Shown piece by piece: positions 25,453 through 34,800 of a stretch of 64,000 nucleotides of DNA. The notes beneath the pieces were generated by a model. That model was not told the origin of the DNA, did not search any database, and worked only from the letters and a program-made list of their open reading frames with translations. The stretch is from positions 24,747 to 88,746 of the forward strand of contig CAZGXI010000022.1 of NCBI GenBank assembly GCA_964529715.1. The letters run 5' to 3'. Numbering within the stretch: the stretch's first letter is position 1; each line of letters begins with the position of its first letter. A program made the translations under genes and the position numbers. This DNA comes from CAZGXI01 sp964529715 (GTDB lineage: Bacteria > Chloroflexota > Anaerolineae > Aggregatilineales > Ch27).

Positions 25453-26523
25453 TTGATCCAATTACATGCCTTCAAACCTGCGCCGGAGCGATGGGACGCC
25501 TTCGTCGCCGCACACTCGCAGGCGCACATCCTGCAAACACCCGCCTGGGGCCGCCTGAAAGCCGCCTTTGGCTGGCGCGCCGACCGGATCGCCCTGGCGG
25601 ACGAAAGCGGCGCCATCTGCGCCGGGACGCAGATTCTCTACCGCCGCCTGCCCTTCCGCCTGGGGACGCTGGCCTACCTCCCCAAAGGGCCGCTCACGCC
25701 GCCGAACTGGTGGGACGGTGAGTCCACGTTGATGGCCGGGCTGTGGCAGATCATTCACCGGGATGCGCGGCAACACGGCGCCCGCTGGCTCAAGGTGGAA
25801 GCGCCGTTCGAGGAATCGGAGGCCATCGGCGCGGCGCTGCGGGCGGCAGGATTTCGCCCCTCGGTGCAGAACGTCCAGCCGCCGCGCACGGTGCTGCTTG
25901 ATATTTCCAGCGACGAGGAGTCGATCCTGGCAGCCATGAAGCAGAAGACGCGCTACAACATCCGCCTGAGCGCCAAAAAAGAGGTCACAGTCCGCGAGGG
26001 CACACGGGCCGACCTTGCCAGCTTCAACACGATGATGGCGATCACGGGCGGGCGGGACGGCTTCGGCGTCCACGCGCCGGACTACTACATGCGCGCCTAC
26101 GACCTGTTTGCGCCGTCGGGCCGCGCCGCGCTGTTGATCGCCTCTTACGCAGGGCATGACCTGGCCGGTGTGATGGTCTTCGCGCTGGGGAAAACCGCCT
26201 GGTACTTCTATGGCGCATCGACCGACGAGGAACGCCAGCGGATGCCCGCCTATGCGGTTCAGTGGGAAGCCATCCGGTGGGCCAAAGCGCATGGCTGTAC
26301 GGTGTACGACTTGTGGGGCATCCCCGACGTGGACGAGGCAACGCTCGAAGCGGAGTTCGAGACGCGGCAGGGCGACCTGTGGGGCGTATACCGCTTCAAA
26401 CGCGGCTTCGGCGGGCGCGTGACCCGGCAGATGCCTGCCTGGGATTGCGTCTACAACCCACCTGTCTACGCACTTTACCGTTTATTCCTCAGACTGACCC
26501 GGAGAGATGATCATGCCGGTTGA
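25453..26523 (+). CDS. FemABX-family aminoacyltransferase (peptidoglycan cross-bridge type), copy 1
   Basis: A 356-residue protein with twin GNAT-like domains. Family signatures include the N-terminal HILQTPAWGRLK, YLPKGP, MKQKTRYNIRLSAKK in the middle, and WYFYGAS, AYAVQWEAIRWAKAHG, YDLWGIPD and GVYRFKRGFGG toward the C-terminus. FemABX enzymes use aminoacyl-tRNA to add residues to lipid II interpeptide bridges. I chose the TTG at 25453 because TTTGGAG lies 6 bases before it. A GNAT gene overlaps its end. The residue added and the acceptor cannot be told from sequence. Confidence 0.85.
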   Translation: MIQLHAFKPAPERWDAFVAAHSQAHILQTPAWGRLKAAFGWRADRIALADESGAICAGTQILYRRLPFRLGTLAYLPKGPLTPPNWWDGESTLMAGLWQIIHRDARQHGARWLKVEAPFEESEAIGAALRAAGFRPSVQNVQPPRTVLLDISSDEESILAAMKQKTRYNIRLSAKKEVTVREGTRADLASFNTMMAITGGRDGFGVHAPDYYMRAYDLFAPSGRAALLIASYAGHDLAGVMVFALGKTAWYFYGASTDEERQRMPAYAVQWEAIRWAKAHGCTVYDLWGIPDVDEATLEAEFETRQGDLWGVYRFKRGFGGRVTRQMPAWDCVYNPPVYALYRLFLRLTRRDDHAG

Positions 26524-27019
26524 ATCGTTCACCCTGGAACACCGCCTGTGGCCTGCCTGTGTCGAACACCTGGAACGAGTCGGCATGGCTCATTGGGTGC
26601 TGGACGACAACCGTCAGCCGAAGCCGGGCATTTACTTCCTCGGCGTGGTCGAAGGCGATGCCGTCGTCGGGCACATCACGCTCCTGCTACAAGACATCGT
26701 CTGCCCGGAGACGGAATGGAGCAGCGAGATGGATCGGACCGTCCGCCTGCCAGACGGCGAACCGCTGCGGGAGACGTTCGTGCAGACCTTCGCCGTTGAT
26801 CAAGAGCACCGCCGCCGGGGGTACGGCCTGGCACTGCAAAAAGCGGCTCTGGCCCTCACCCGCGAACTCGGCTGCTACCAGATGCGCTCGTGGTCCTCGC
26901 TAGATAAGCCTGCCAACTACGCCCTCAAGCTCAGTCTGGGCTTTGCCGTGCACCCGGCCACTTACGAGGCCCCAGGCGGGCAGCAGATCAGTGGTGTATA
27001 CTTCGTCAAAACCGTGTAG
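26513..27019 (+). CDS. GNAT family N-acetyltransferase
   Basis: A 168-residue single-domain GNAT protein. Motif A is visible as FAVDQEHRRRGYGLALQKAAL (R-R-G-Y-G, about 100-120), followed by the ALKLSLGF helix-strand expected in the fold. The start at 26513 is preferred over the ATG six bases earlier because of its spacing from GGAGAG. It overlaps the FemABX gene by 11 bases, so the two are probably co-translated. The substrate is unknown; an amino-sugar or peptide in the cell wall would fit the context but is inference. Confidence 0.8.
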   Translation: MPVESFTLEHRLWPACVEHLERVGMAHWVLDDNRQPKPGIYFLGVVEGDAVVGHITLLLQDIVCPETEWSSEMDRTVRLPDGEPLRETFVQTFAVDQEHRRRGYGLALQKAALALTRELGCYQMRSWSSLDKPANYALKLSLGFAVHPATYEAPGGQQISGVYFVKTV

Positions 27020-27029
27020 GTACAGCAGT

Positions 27030-27142
27030 GTTGAGTTCAAAGTTCAGAGTTTTGAGTTCTGAATCTACCGGGAGCTATCTTCAGGTCGTTTCTGGAGCGC
27101 CTGCTTTCCTAACTCAAAACTTAGAACTCAAAACTTAGAACT
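27030..27142. repeat. Inverted-repeat element, AACTCAAAACTT family (copy 2, most complete)
   Basis: The left arm is 27030-27062 (GTTGAGTTCAAAGTTCAGAG and on) and the right arm 27110-27142 holds two direct units of AACTCAAAACTTAG. The arms are inverted repeats around a 47-base core. It fills the space between the GNAT and SGNH genes. There is no ORF and no target-site duplication that I can recognise. Confidence 0.75.
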
Positions 27143-27161
27143 CCCTGGAGTTCGGGCTGCC

Positions 27162-28199
27162 GTGCATCGCAAACTCATCGTCATACTCGCCATTGTGTTG
27201 GCTGCCGGGATCGTTGAAATGATTCTCCTGCTGGCCCAGGCCCGGCGCTTCCTACCTGTTGAATTGATCGAGACGCCCATCCCGCTCGCTGCGGCTGACA
27301 CACCGACGCTCTCACCGCCGCCCACATCCACGCCCAAGCGAATCGCCTCATCGACGGCGACCTTCACGCCTGCCCCAACCATGACCGCAGCCGCCTCAAA
27401 CACAGGGACGCCGACGCACCTTCCGCCGCTGCCCACGCCCGCCGAACTCAACGGCGTGCCGTTGGACTCGGTCATCGTGCTCCCGCCAGAGGTTCAAGAA
27501 CACATCCGGCAGATTTTCGCCGCCGGGCAGGCACGGGGGCGCAACGCACGTGCTTTCTCCAAGCTAGGAGACAGCACCATCGAGGACCCGTACTTCATGG
27601 GCCGTTTCGACGGTGGACCGTACAACCTCGGACCCTACGGCTACCTTCAACCGACCATCGACTACTACGCCGGGTCGTTCGGGCGGGACAGCATCGCGGT
27701 GCAGATCGGGCTACACACCTGGTCGGTGTTCGACCCGATGTTTGCTGACCCGGACCTGTGCCGGGCCAACGAGCATATGCTGGCCTGCGAGTTCCGGCTG
27801 CATAATCCGAGCGTGCTGTTCATCCGTCTGGGATCAAACGACGTGGGCCTCCCGGACCTGACGGAAACCAGTCTGCGCCGTATCATCGACTACTGCCTTG
27901 AGCAGGGTGTGATCCCGATCTTAGGCACAAAGGCAGATCGCTTCGAGGGGCGCGATAACTTCAACAACAACCTGCTCCGGCAGCTTGCGGCAGAATACCG
28001 CGTGCCGCTGTGGGACTTCGACCTGATCGCGCAGACGTTGCCGGGGCGTGGGCTAGCCGGGGACGGCGTGCACCTGACTGGCCTTTCTACTACCGATTAC
28101 ACGCAGCCCCAGGCGCTCCAGCGCGGCTACGGCGTGCACAACCTGACCGCGCTGATGATGCTGGACCGCGTGTGGCGGGCGGTCGTCGTCGCGCCGTAG
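27162..28199 (+). CDS. Membrane-anchored SGNH/GDSL hydrolase
   Basis: A 345-residue protein. Residues 4-25 form an N-terminal signal or anchor, followed by a Thr/Pro/Ser-rich linker (about 40-100) typical of cell-surface spacers. The hydrolase domain (about 105-345) has the SGNH blocks: G136-D137-S138 (FSKLGDS, nucleophile), G224-S225-N226-D227, and D301-x-x-H304 in GDGVHLTG. The catalytic triad S138-D301-H304 is complete. Such enzymes remove acyl groups from sugars, glycans or peptidoglycan. The GTG start is supported by a GGAG about 12 bases upstream, which is rather far, so the start is moderately certain. Confidence 0.75.
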   Translation: MHRKLIVILAIVLAAGIVEMILLLAQARRFLPVELIETPIPLAAADTPTLSPPPTSTPKRIASSTATFTPAPTMTAAASNTGTPTHLPPLPTPAELNGVPLDSVIVLPPEVQEHIRQIFAAGQARGRNARAFSKLGDSTIEDPYFMGRFDGGPYNLGPYGYLQPTIDYYAGSFGRDSIAVQIGLHTWSVFDPMFADPDLCRANEHMLACEFRLHNPSVLFIRLGSNDVGLPDLTETSLRRIIDYCLEQGVIPILGTKADRFEGRDNFNNNLLRQLAAEYRVPLWDFDLIAQTLPGRGLAGDGVHLTGLSTTDYTQPQALQRGYGVHNLTALMMLDRVWRAVVVAP

Positions 28200-28237
28200 C
28201 ATCGCCTCGAAATTGCCACTACAACACTGAAAGCTGA

Positions 28238-29353
28238 ATGCCGATGGCTGAATGCTTCTTCATCTCCGATCCCGCTGTGTGGAACGCTCTCCTACGCCCC
28301 CTGCCCTGCGCACACATCCTTCAGACCTGGGAATGGGGTGAATTCAAGCGGCGCACCACCGGCTGGACTCCCGAACGACTGGTCTTCCGGCAAGGCGATC
28401 AGGTCGTCGCCGCCGCGCAGATTCTCACCCGGCGCGTTGGGCCGCTGCGCGTGATGTACGTCCCCAAAGGCCCGGCGCTCGACTACGCCGACTCTGGTCT
28501 GCTGGCCACCGTGCTGGATCGCCTGCAAACGCTCGCCCGGCAGCGCGGCGCGATCTGGCTCAAGATCGATCCCGACGTGGTTGCCGGGACGGGAATCCCG
28601 AACAGTTCCCCTCTCCCTGAGGGAGAGGGGGAAGGGGGTGAGGGCCAGGACCGGGACGATCCCACCGGCCAGGCCGTGCTTCGGACACTCCGGGCGCGCG
28701 GCTGGCGCTTTTCCGCCGACCAGGTACAGTTCCGCAACACAATCACGGTCGATCTGACCCGTTCTGCTGACGACCTGCTGCTGGCGATGAGCCAGAGCAC
28801 CCGACGCAAGGTCCGCACCGCCGAAAAGAAGGGCGTCACCGTTCGCCCGGCAGGCATGGACGACATCCCGACTCTCTACGAGCTGTACCGCGTCACCGGC
28901 GAACGCGATGGCTTTCTGATCCGCCCGCTGGAATACTACCGCGACGCCTGGGGAACCTTTATGCAAGCCGGGCTGGCCCAGGCGTTCCTGGCAGAAGCGG
29001 AAGGCAGGCCCATCGCCCACGTGATTTTGCTGCACTTCGGGCGCAAGTGCTGGTATTTCTACGGCGCATCGAGCAACGAGGCGCGTGAGCGGATGCCTAA
29101 CTACGCGCTGCAATGGGCAGCCATGCAGTGGGCGCAGGCGCAGGGCTATCCCGTGTACGATTTTTGGGGCGCGCCGGACGTGTTCGAGGAGTCGGATCGG
29201 CTGTGGGGCGTCTACCAGTTCAAGCGCGGCTTCGGCGGCGTGATCACACGGCACATCGGCGCGTGGGACTACGCCCCTTACCCAGCTCTCTACCGGGCTT
29301 ACACCATCCTCATGCCGCGCGTCTTGGGGTTGATGCGAAGACGGACAGATTAA
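28238..29353 (+). CDS. FemABX-family aminoacyltransferase, copy 2, with in-frame repeat insertion
   Basis: A 371-residue paralogue of the gene at 25453. It shares HILQTWEWGEFK, YVPKGP, MSQSTRRKVRTAEKKG, WYFYGAS, NYALQWAAMQWAQAQG, YDFWGAPD and GVYQFKRGFGG. About 28 residues (around 119-146, with PLPEGEGEGGEGQ) have no counterpart in copy 1 and coincide with a palindromic repeat. The insertion is in frame, between the WLKIDPDV strand and the helix before RARGWRF, so the protein may still fold. The start is 28238 or the ATG six bases later; no strong ribosome-binding site is visible. Confidence 0.8.
   Translation: MPMAECFFISDPAVWNALLRPLPCAHILQTWEWGEFKRRTTGWTPERLVFRQGDQVVAAAQILTRRVGPLRVMYVPKGPALDYADSGLLATVLDRLQTLARQRGAIWLKIDPDVVAGTGIPNSSPLPEGEGEGGEGQDRDDPTGQAVLRTLRARGWRFSADQVQFRNTITVDLTRSADDLLLAMSQSTRRKVRTAEKKGVTVRPAGMDDIPTLYELYRVTGERDGFLIRPLEYYRDAWGTFMQAGLAQAFLAEAEGRPIAHVILLHFGRKCWYFYGASSNEARERMPNYALQWAAMQWAQAQGYPVYDFWGAPDVFEESDRLWGVYQFKRGFGGVITRHIGAWDYAPYPALYRAYTILMPRVLGLMRRRTD
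28601..28650. repeat. Palindromic repeat inserted in frame within a coding sequence
   Basis: A perfect 11-bp palindrome around one base (CCCCTCTCCCT / AGGGAGAGGGG, 28608-28630) is followed by GGGGGTGAGGGCCAGGA. A diverged relative (GCCCTCACCCC with nearby CTTCTCCCGCGCC) lies upstream of murE near 12668-12716. The repeat is translated as a Pro/Glu/Gly-rich stretch in the FemABX gene. Confidence 0.7.
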
Positions 29354-29373
29354 CTGCCCGTTCACCAGAGTTG

Positions 29374-30882
29374 TTAACCTTTGGGCTTCCGTGCGCGCGC
29401 CAGCAACGCCGTCGTTGCGGCGAGCAATCCGGCGGCCAGGGCGATGATTCCCCGGCCAGCGGTTACGGGCATATCCGGCGGGTAGCCGGTCGCAGGCAGC
29501 GCACGCGGCTGCGTGCTTACAAAGGATACATCTGTTGTGACGGCCAACAGAGACGATGTGGATGTTGCCGTTGGTGCTGAACCGACCGTCGAGGATGACA
29601 CAGGTGTGGGCAGAGGCATGTTCGTGGGCGGTGAATTGACAGGCGGTGAACCGCCCGGATTGACCAGCGGTGGTGGAGCGCCCGGCAAAACCCGCAGATA
29701 AGCGATCCGGCCATAGGTGCCAGTATTCGATGCCCAGGGATTGCCACGCTCGTAAGTGCCCAGACCTGCCACGCTCGCCAGCCGCAAATCGGGATCAGGA
29801 TCAAAGAAGTAGCCGGGCTGACCAAGCTGGGCAACCTCGGCGGCCAGGATGTCCGTCATCACACATTCAATCGCCAGCGGATCGGTGGCGAAGAACAGGC
29901 TGTTGGGCGCAGCGTTGCCGAACGAACTCCACCGCGTCGGCGGGCCGATGGGTTCGATGTTTGCGCCGAACAGCCCGTCGCCCACCACCAGGATTGTCTT
30001 ATCCCGAATCTGCGGGTGATTGTTGATGTCGATCAGCGGGCTGTACGCTGGGGTGTAATTCGGTCCTGCACGTGGATAGTCGCCCAGCGGCAGGTAGGGA
30101 TGTGTGGCGTCGCACTGCTCGAACGAGCCGTAGTGGTTTTTGAAGCCGAGCGTCACCCCTGTAAACGGGTGTACCTTGAGGATCGGCATGTTGATCAGGT
30201 AGGTGGCGTCGGTGAGCACGGTCGCCAATGGACGCGGATTGCCCTGCAATGGGCCATTGGCGACATTGAACGTAATGCGCTCGGCAGGATCAAACGAGGT
30301 CGCATCGTTCACGTAGCCGACGAACTGCACGCCCGGATACAGGCAGCGACTGGCAAAACTGCTGGTGGGAATGCCCCCCTGGTGCCAACCGTCCGTCACG
30401 TCGTAGACGAAAATGTCCGAGGCGGCGAAGCCACGCTCCAGCAGGCCTGCGATCAGGGCGTTGACCGGCTCGATCAGCGCGCCGATGCTCTGCTGGCCCG
30501 CACCGTTGATATAGTTGTTGAAGTTAACTTTGATGGCAACCGTCTGGCCTGCCACGAAGTTTGGAATAAGGGCGTTCCAGGCGTCCCGGCGGCTGACCGT
30601 GTCGGTCAGGAGCATGAGGCCCTGATCTACCATCCGGCTGACCACAGCCTGATCGACATACTGGTAAAACGCGCCCGTGCCGAAGTCCCAACTGGTCGCC
30701 GCCGGATCATACATATGGATCACGCGCGACCCGCCCGCCTGAAGGGCAAAAGCATTCGCTGGCAGAGCCGCCGGCTGCGATCCGATACCCCTGACAATAA
30801 ACCGTTCCAGAACGCCCAGCCATCCTCCCACCCCGATCAGGCCGAGCAGTTTGAGCATTTCGCGCCGCGTCATCCAATACAT
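29374..30882 (-). CDS. Tat-exported DUF362 protein with LPXTG cell-wall anchor
   Basis: A 502-residue exported protein. The N-terminus MTRREMLKLLGLIGVGGW is a twin-arginine-type signal. The core (about 90-375) resembles DUF362, with YLINMPILKVHPFTGVTLGFKNHYG as a typical stretch. A Pro/Thr/Ser-rich wall-spanning region (about 400-460) leads to LPATG at residues 462-466, a hydrophobic helix (about 472-495) and the basic end RARKPKG: a standard sortase sorting signal. The start MYWMTRRE has AGGGAA 5 bases upstream. No sortase gene is in the window. DUF362 function is not settled; it converges on the second FemABX gene. Confidence 0.8.
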   Translation of the reverse strand: MYWMTRREMLKLLGLIGVGGWLGVLERFIVRGIGSQPAALPANAFALQAGGSRVIHMYDPAATSWDFGTGAFYQYVDQAVVSRMVDQGLMLLTDTVSRRDAWNALIPNFVAGQTVAIKVNFNNYINGAGQQSIGALIEPVNALIAGLLERGFAASDIFVYDVTDGWHQGGIPTSSFASRCLYPGVQFVGYVNDATSFDPAERITFNVANGPLQGNPRPLATVLTDATYLINMPILKVHPFTGVTLGFKNHYGSFEQCDATHPYLPLGDYPRAGPNYTPAYSPLIDINNHPQIRDKTILVVGDGLFGANIEPIGPPTRWSSFGNAAPNSLFFATDPLAIECVMTDILAAEVAQLGQPGYFFDPDPDLRLASVAGLGTYERGNPWASNTGTYGRIAYLRVLPGAPPPLVNPGGSPPVNSPPTNMPLPTPVSSSTVGSAPTATSTSSLLAVTTDVSFVSTQPRALPATGYPPDMPVTAGRGIIALAAGLLAATTALLARARKPKG

Positions 30883-31036
30883 TACAATTCCCTAAAAATC
30901 TCTTTTGCCAGAATATCATATTCCAACAACCGCCCTCAGCAGTCTAGCACAGAACATACCGCTGCGATTGTTTGGCTACCGTCAGGATTTGTACATTGAC
31001 TGGTGACTTTATCTGAATCCTGGATTTGTCTTGTCT

Positions 31037-31693
31037 TCAGCCTTCCACCTCGGCAAAGGCCCGCACCGGGAACGACGCCCCCTTCACGATGCGCAGCGGC
31101 ACGGCGTAAAAGCGAAAGCCCGTCTGGGGTAGCGCCGACAGGTTACACAGATGCTCCACCACCAGAATTCCGGCATCCAGCAGGCGCGTGTGCGCCGGAC
31201 GCGCCGGGTCGGTCGTGTCGTCCACGTTCCAAAAGTCCACCCCCACCAGTGCCGCCCTCGCCTGGATCAGCAGGTCCAGCGAGGCCGCCGAAAGGTAGGG
31301 GCCGAGTTCCCAATAGGCGTCCGTCCCCCAGCGCGCGTCCCAACCGGTCCGCACCAACACTGCCCGCCCGCGCAGGTCCGCCTCAGCGCAGTCCAGCGTG
31401 ATCGCGCGGTCGGCAGCGGGAACACCATCCAGCACAATGCCCGGCAACCCGGCCACCTTTTCCAGCGGAAGCTGGCTGAGGTCTTCGCGGTCGGCGAAGC
31501 GATGGAACGGGCTGTCGATATACGTCCCGACGTTGCCGACCATCTCCACCTGGCCGAGATAAAACTCCGCCTTATAGTCGTAGCGCGGGCGCGTGGCCGC
31601 GTGATCCATCCACGCGCCGATCTTCGGGTTCGGCATTCCGGGATAAGCCCTCATGCCGTCTTCGAGCACATGATTGAGTTCGACGAATTTCAC
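31037..31693 (-). CDS. Cyclase/kynurenine formamidase-like family protein
   Basis: A 218-residue protein of the metal-dependent cyclase (KynB-like) family. The metal motif, usually HxGTHxDxPxH, reads N-V-G-T-Y-x-D-x-P-x-H (about residues 49-60). Asp and the last His are kept, but the two first histidines are replaced by Asn and Tyr. Other family blocks are present: VLVRTGWDARW, GVDFWNVD, AHTRLLDAGILVVEHLCNL. I chose the GTG at 31693 (VKFVELN) because AAGGA lies 8 bases upstream. The function may be altered from amide hydrolysis. Confidence 0.75.
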   Translation of the reverse strand: MKFVELNHVLEDGMRAYPGMPNPKIGAWMDHAATRPRYDYKAEFYLGQVEMVGNVGTYIDSPFHRFADREDLSQLPLEKVAGLPGIVLDGVPAADRAITLDCAEADLRGRAVLVRTGWDARWGTDAYWELGPYLSAASLDLLIQARAALVGVDFWNVDDTTDPARPAHTRLLDAGILVVEHLCNLSALPQTGFRFYAVPLRIVKGASFPVRAFAEVEG

Positions 31694-31730
31694 GGTTTCG
31701 TTCCTTAAGACCCAATGGTCGAATACACTT

Positions 31731-31758
31731 GTAGGGGCGCAACATGTTGCGCCCCTAC
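31731..31758. repeat. 28-bp perfect palindrome
   Basis: GTAGGGGCGCAACA joined to its exact reverse complement TGTTGCGCCCCTAC. It would form a 14-bp cruciform or RNA hairpin, and it lies in the 140-base gap between the alpha-2-macroglobulin gene stop and the cyclase gene start. Short GTAGGGGC palindromes of this sort are dispersed repeats in various bacteria. Confidence 0.85.
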
Positions 31759-31833
31759 TGCGCCTCTGTGATATTAACCGGTACGGCAGCGAATCAATTC
31801 CACCGCCGCGAGACCCATCTACAAAACCTGGCC

Positions 31834-34800
31834 TTACTCCTCCGGCGTGATGGTAAACAGCATCCCGTCGCTGCGCCCGTAGACCTCTGGGAAGTAGAAC
31901 TCCTGCCCAGTGGTCGGGATCACATTGTACGCGCCCGGCAGCCCGGTGCGAATGATGTAACTGTACTCGTAGGTGCCGCGCGGCAGATAGGTGGCATAGA
32001 TGACCACCTTCTCGTCGCGGAACTCGGTGTTGCTGAAGTACCACCAGCCCCATCCCCGGCTGAGCGGATTCGAGAGATTCAGTTCTTCCGGCTGCGTGCC
32101 AACCACGCTCGTGGTGCGCAGGTTCGGATCGACGGCGTCCGTCCCGGCGGGAATGGGGTCCTCGATAACCACGTAGTGCAGGTTATTCGGCGCGATGATG
32201 GTCAGCGTCACACGGACCTCCGTCCCAACCGGCGCGGTGTCAATCGGCCTGCGGTCGGGGTCATCGGCCAGACTGTAGCGCCGGTCGATGATGATGCCCC
32301 GACTGACGGCCTCGACCTCCGGGACGGGCAGGAAGGCGCGCAGGTGCGCGGTGTAGTACATCACGCCGGGGCCTTCGCCGTGCGTCAGGGCCAACAGGTT
32401 GGCCTGATCGGCCAGCAGATCGGCCACTTCCACCCGCAACGTGTAGGACTCGCGCACGTTGTCTGGCGTGGCCTGCTGATCCAGCAGCGTGCTGCCATTG
32501 AGTTCGGCGATCATGCGGTAGTCAGGCTGAAGCTCACCTGTTGTCACCATCCAGTCGGTGAGCGCCATCACGGCCCAGGCCGTCTCCTGGGTGGTCTCCC
32601 AGGCGTCGGCGCTGCGGGCAACCATCAGCCAGCGCACCGCCTGGGCCAGCAGATCGTTTTCGGGATCGAGTTCGATCAGCGCGCCGAGGACGATGGCCGT
32701 CGTGCGCGTGTCGGTGTTCCAGTTCCAATAGTCGCGCCAGCCCTCTTCCCAGTGGGCGCCCGTTGCGCTGAGGACAGCATTGCTCACCAGGTTGTTGACC
32801 AGCGTCTCGATCTGGGCCTCCTGGCGCACGGACAGCCGGTTGAAGGCGACCGCCAGATACGCCTGGGCGTACAGACTCAGGCGCGTATAGTAGTCGAACA
32901 ACAGAGTCGTCTGTGAAATGTTCGGGCGGCCTGCCCGCGCCAACGCATATAGCAGGAAGGCTTGCCGGTTCAACTGCCAGGTTTCGGTGCTGACGTTGGG
33001 CACGACCAGGCGGTTGAGCAGGAAGTTCGTGGCGCGGTTGATCACGCCATCGGACACCGTGAAGCCGCTGTTCCGCGCCTCGACCAGCCCGATCAGGGCA
33101 TAGGCAGTGGTCAACTCATTGCTCGGATCGGTGACGAACCAGCCCCAGCCGCCGTCGGCCTTCTGCTCGGCATAAAGCCGCTGGAGCGCGTAAGACACCG
33201 CTTGCTCCAGATTGGCGCGCAGCTGCGCGTTCGCCACGTCGAGCGATTCCAACGCCCGGTAGGTCATGATGTTCGGCAAGAAGCGGCTGACCGTCTGCTC
33301 AATGCACTGATGCGGATAGTTCCGCAGCCAGTCCAGGCCGTCGATGGCCGTCGCTGCCAGCGAGGGATCAACACGCACAGTCAGCTCACCCTGCGTGACC
33401 TGGAACCGCTCCGGCAGCGCGATAGCCTCGGTGCGCGTGCCCGGCGAGTCGATCATGCCGCCCGTGCCGACCGTCTCCGGCACTTCGTAGCGATAGACCG
33501 GCAGCAGGCGGTCATCCCCCTGCCCCAGCACCGGCTTGCTGGCGTCGGTATACGCGCCGTCGTTGCCGCTGGCGAAAAAGGTCAGGTCCACGTTCTGCAC
33601 ATCCTCGACCGTAACCATCCACTCGAAGCGGTGGCGCTGGCCAGAAGGGATGTCTACCGTGATCTCCTGCGGGCTGTTGAAGGTTACACCGGAAGCCTGT
33701 AGCGACACCTGAACGGACATCGTCTCGCCGGTGTTGTTGTTGACGATAGCCGCCAGCGTTACCGCATCGCCCACCACGAAGAAACGCGGCGTGACCGGGC
33801 GCAGCAGCAGCGGCTTGGTGCTGATCAGGTCGGTGGTGGTCTGGCCCACCAGCGTCGTGCCGGTCGAAGCGTCGGACACGGCGCGGGCGTCCAGCCGCCA
33901 CGTGGTTAGGTTGTCCGGCAAGACCACATCGATGGTCGCCTGCCCATTCTCATTCGTGACAATGGTGGGATTCCAGTAGGGCGTATCGACGAACTCCTGG
34001 CGGATGTCGAAGATGCCGCCTTCGCCGCCGCCGCCGCCGCCGCCCTTGATGGTATCCAGCGTCGTCTGAGTCAACCGGTCGGCGCTGATCACCAGCGGCA
34101 TGGCCGTGCGCACCCCCAACCCCTGCTGCCCATAGAAATAGCTCATCAGCGGGCCGCTGTTGGGATCGGCGATGCTCAGCACTGCTAGGTCGGTGACGCT
34201 GACGCCGACTTCAGCCTGCACCGGTTCCCCGGTGTAGTCCGTCGTCTGGATGGTGTATGTCACCGTGTCGCCCGGCCCGGCCTGTGCGCGGTCCGGCGTG
34301 ACGGTGACGGTGATCTCGCGCTGCTCCGGGTCCACCGCGATCTGGGCCATGCCCATGCGGAAGGCAGCCACCGGGTTGTTCTCGTCCACACCTTTGACGA
34401 TCAAGACGGTGACAAACACGTTCGGCGCATAGGCGTCCTCAATCGGGAAGGTGTAGGTCTGGCTGTTGCTCTCCAACGTGATCACGTCGTGGAACAACAC
34501 ATCCCCGCGCTCAATCGTGATCAGCGCCGTCGCCGCGCCCTGGAAGGGGGACGCGATCAGGATTTCCGCCGTGTCGCCCACCCGATAGCTGTCGCGGTCG
34601 GTGATCAGATCGATGCGGTTGCTGTTCTGCTGTCGCCAGGAGACGTACTCCCTGCCAGACACCCACAGGAAAGCCGACGAAACGACCTCATTCCCCCGGT
34701 TGTCGCGCGTGGTGGCATAAATCTTATAGGACCCGGCGGCGGGCGGCGTGAAGGCAAAGGTCGCCGTGCCATCTTCACCGGTCGTCACTATGCCCTCGGC

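Noticed and set aside
27110..27142. Possible CRISPR or tandem array
   Set aside because: Only two 14-bp direct units without spacers; the arrangement is an inverted-repeat element.
31694..32053. N-terminal extension of the cyclase gene
   Set aside because: The frame stays open upstream into the alpha-2-macroglobulin gene but lacks homology; the GTG with a ribosome-binding site at 31693 fits the family start.
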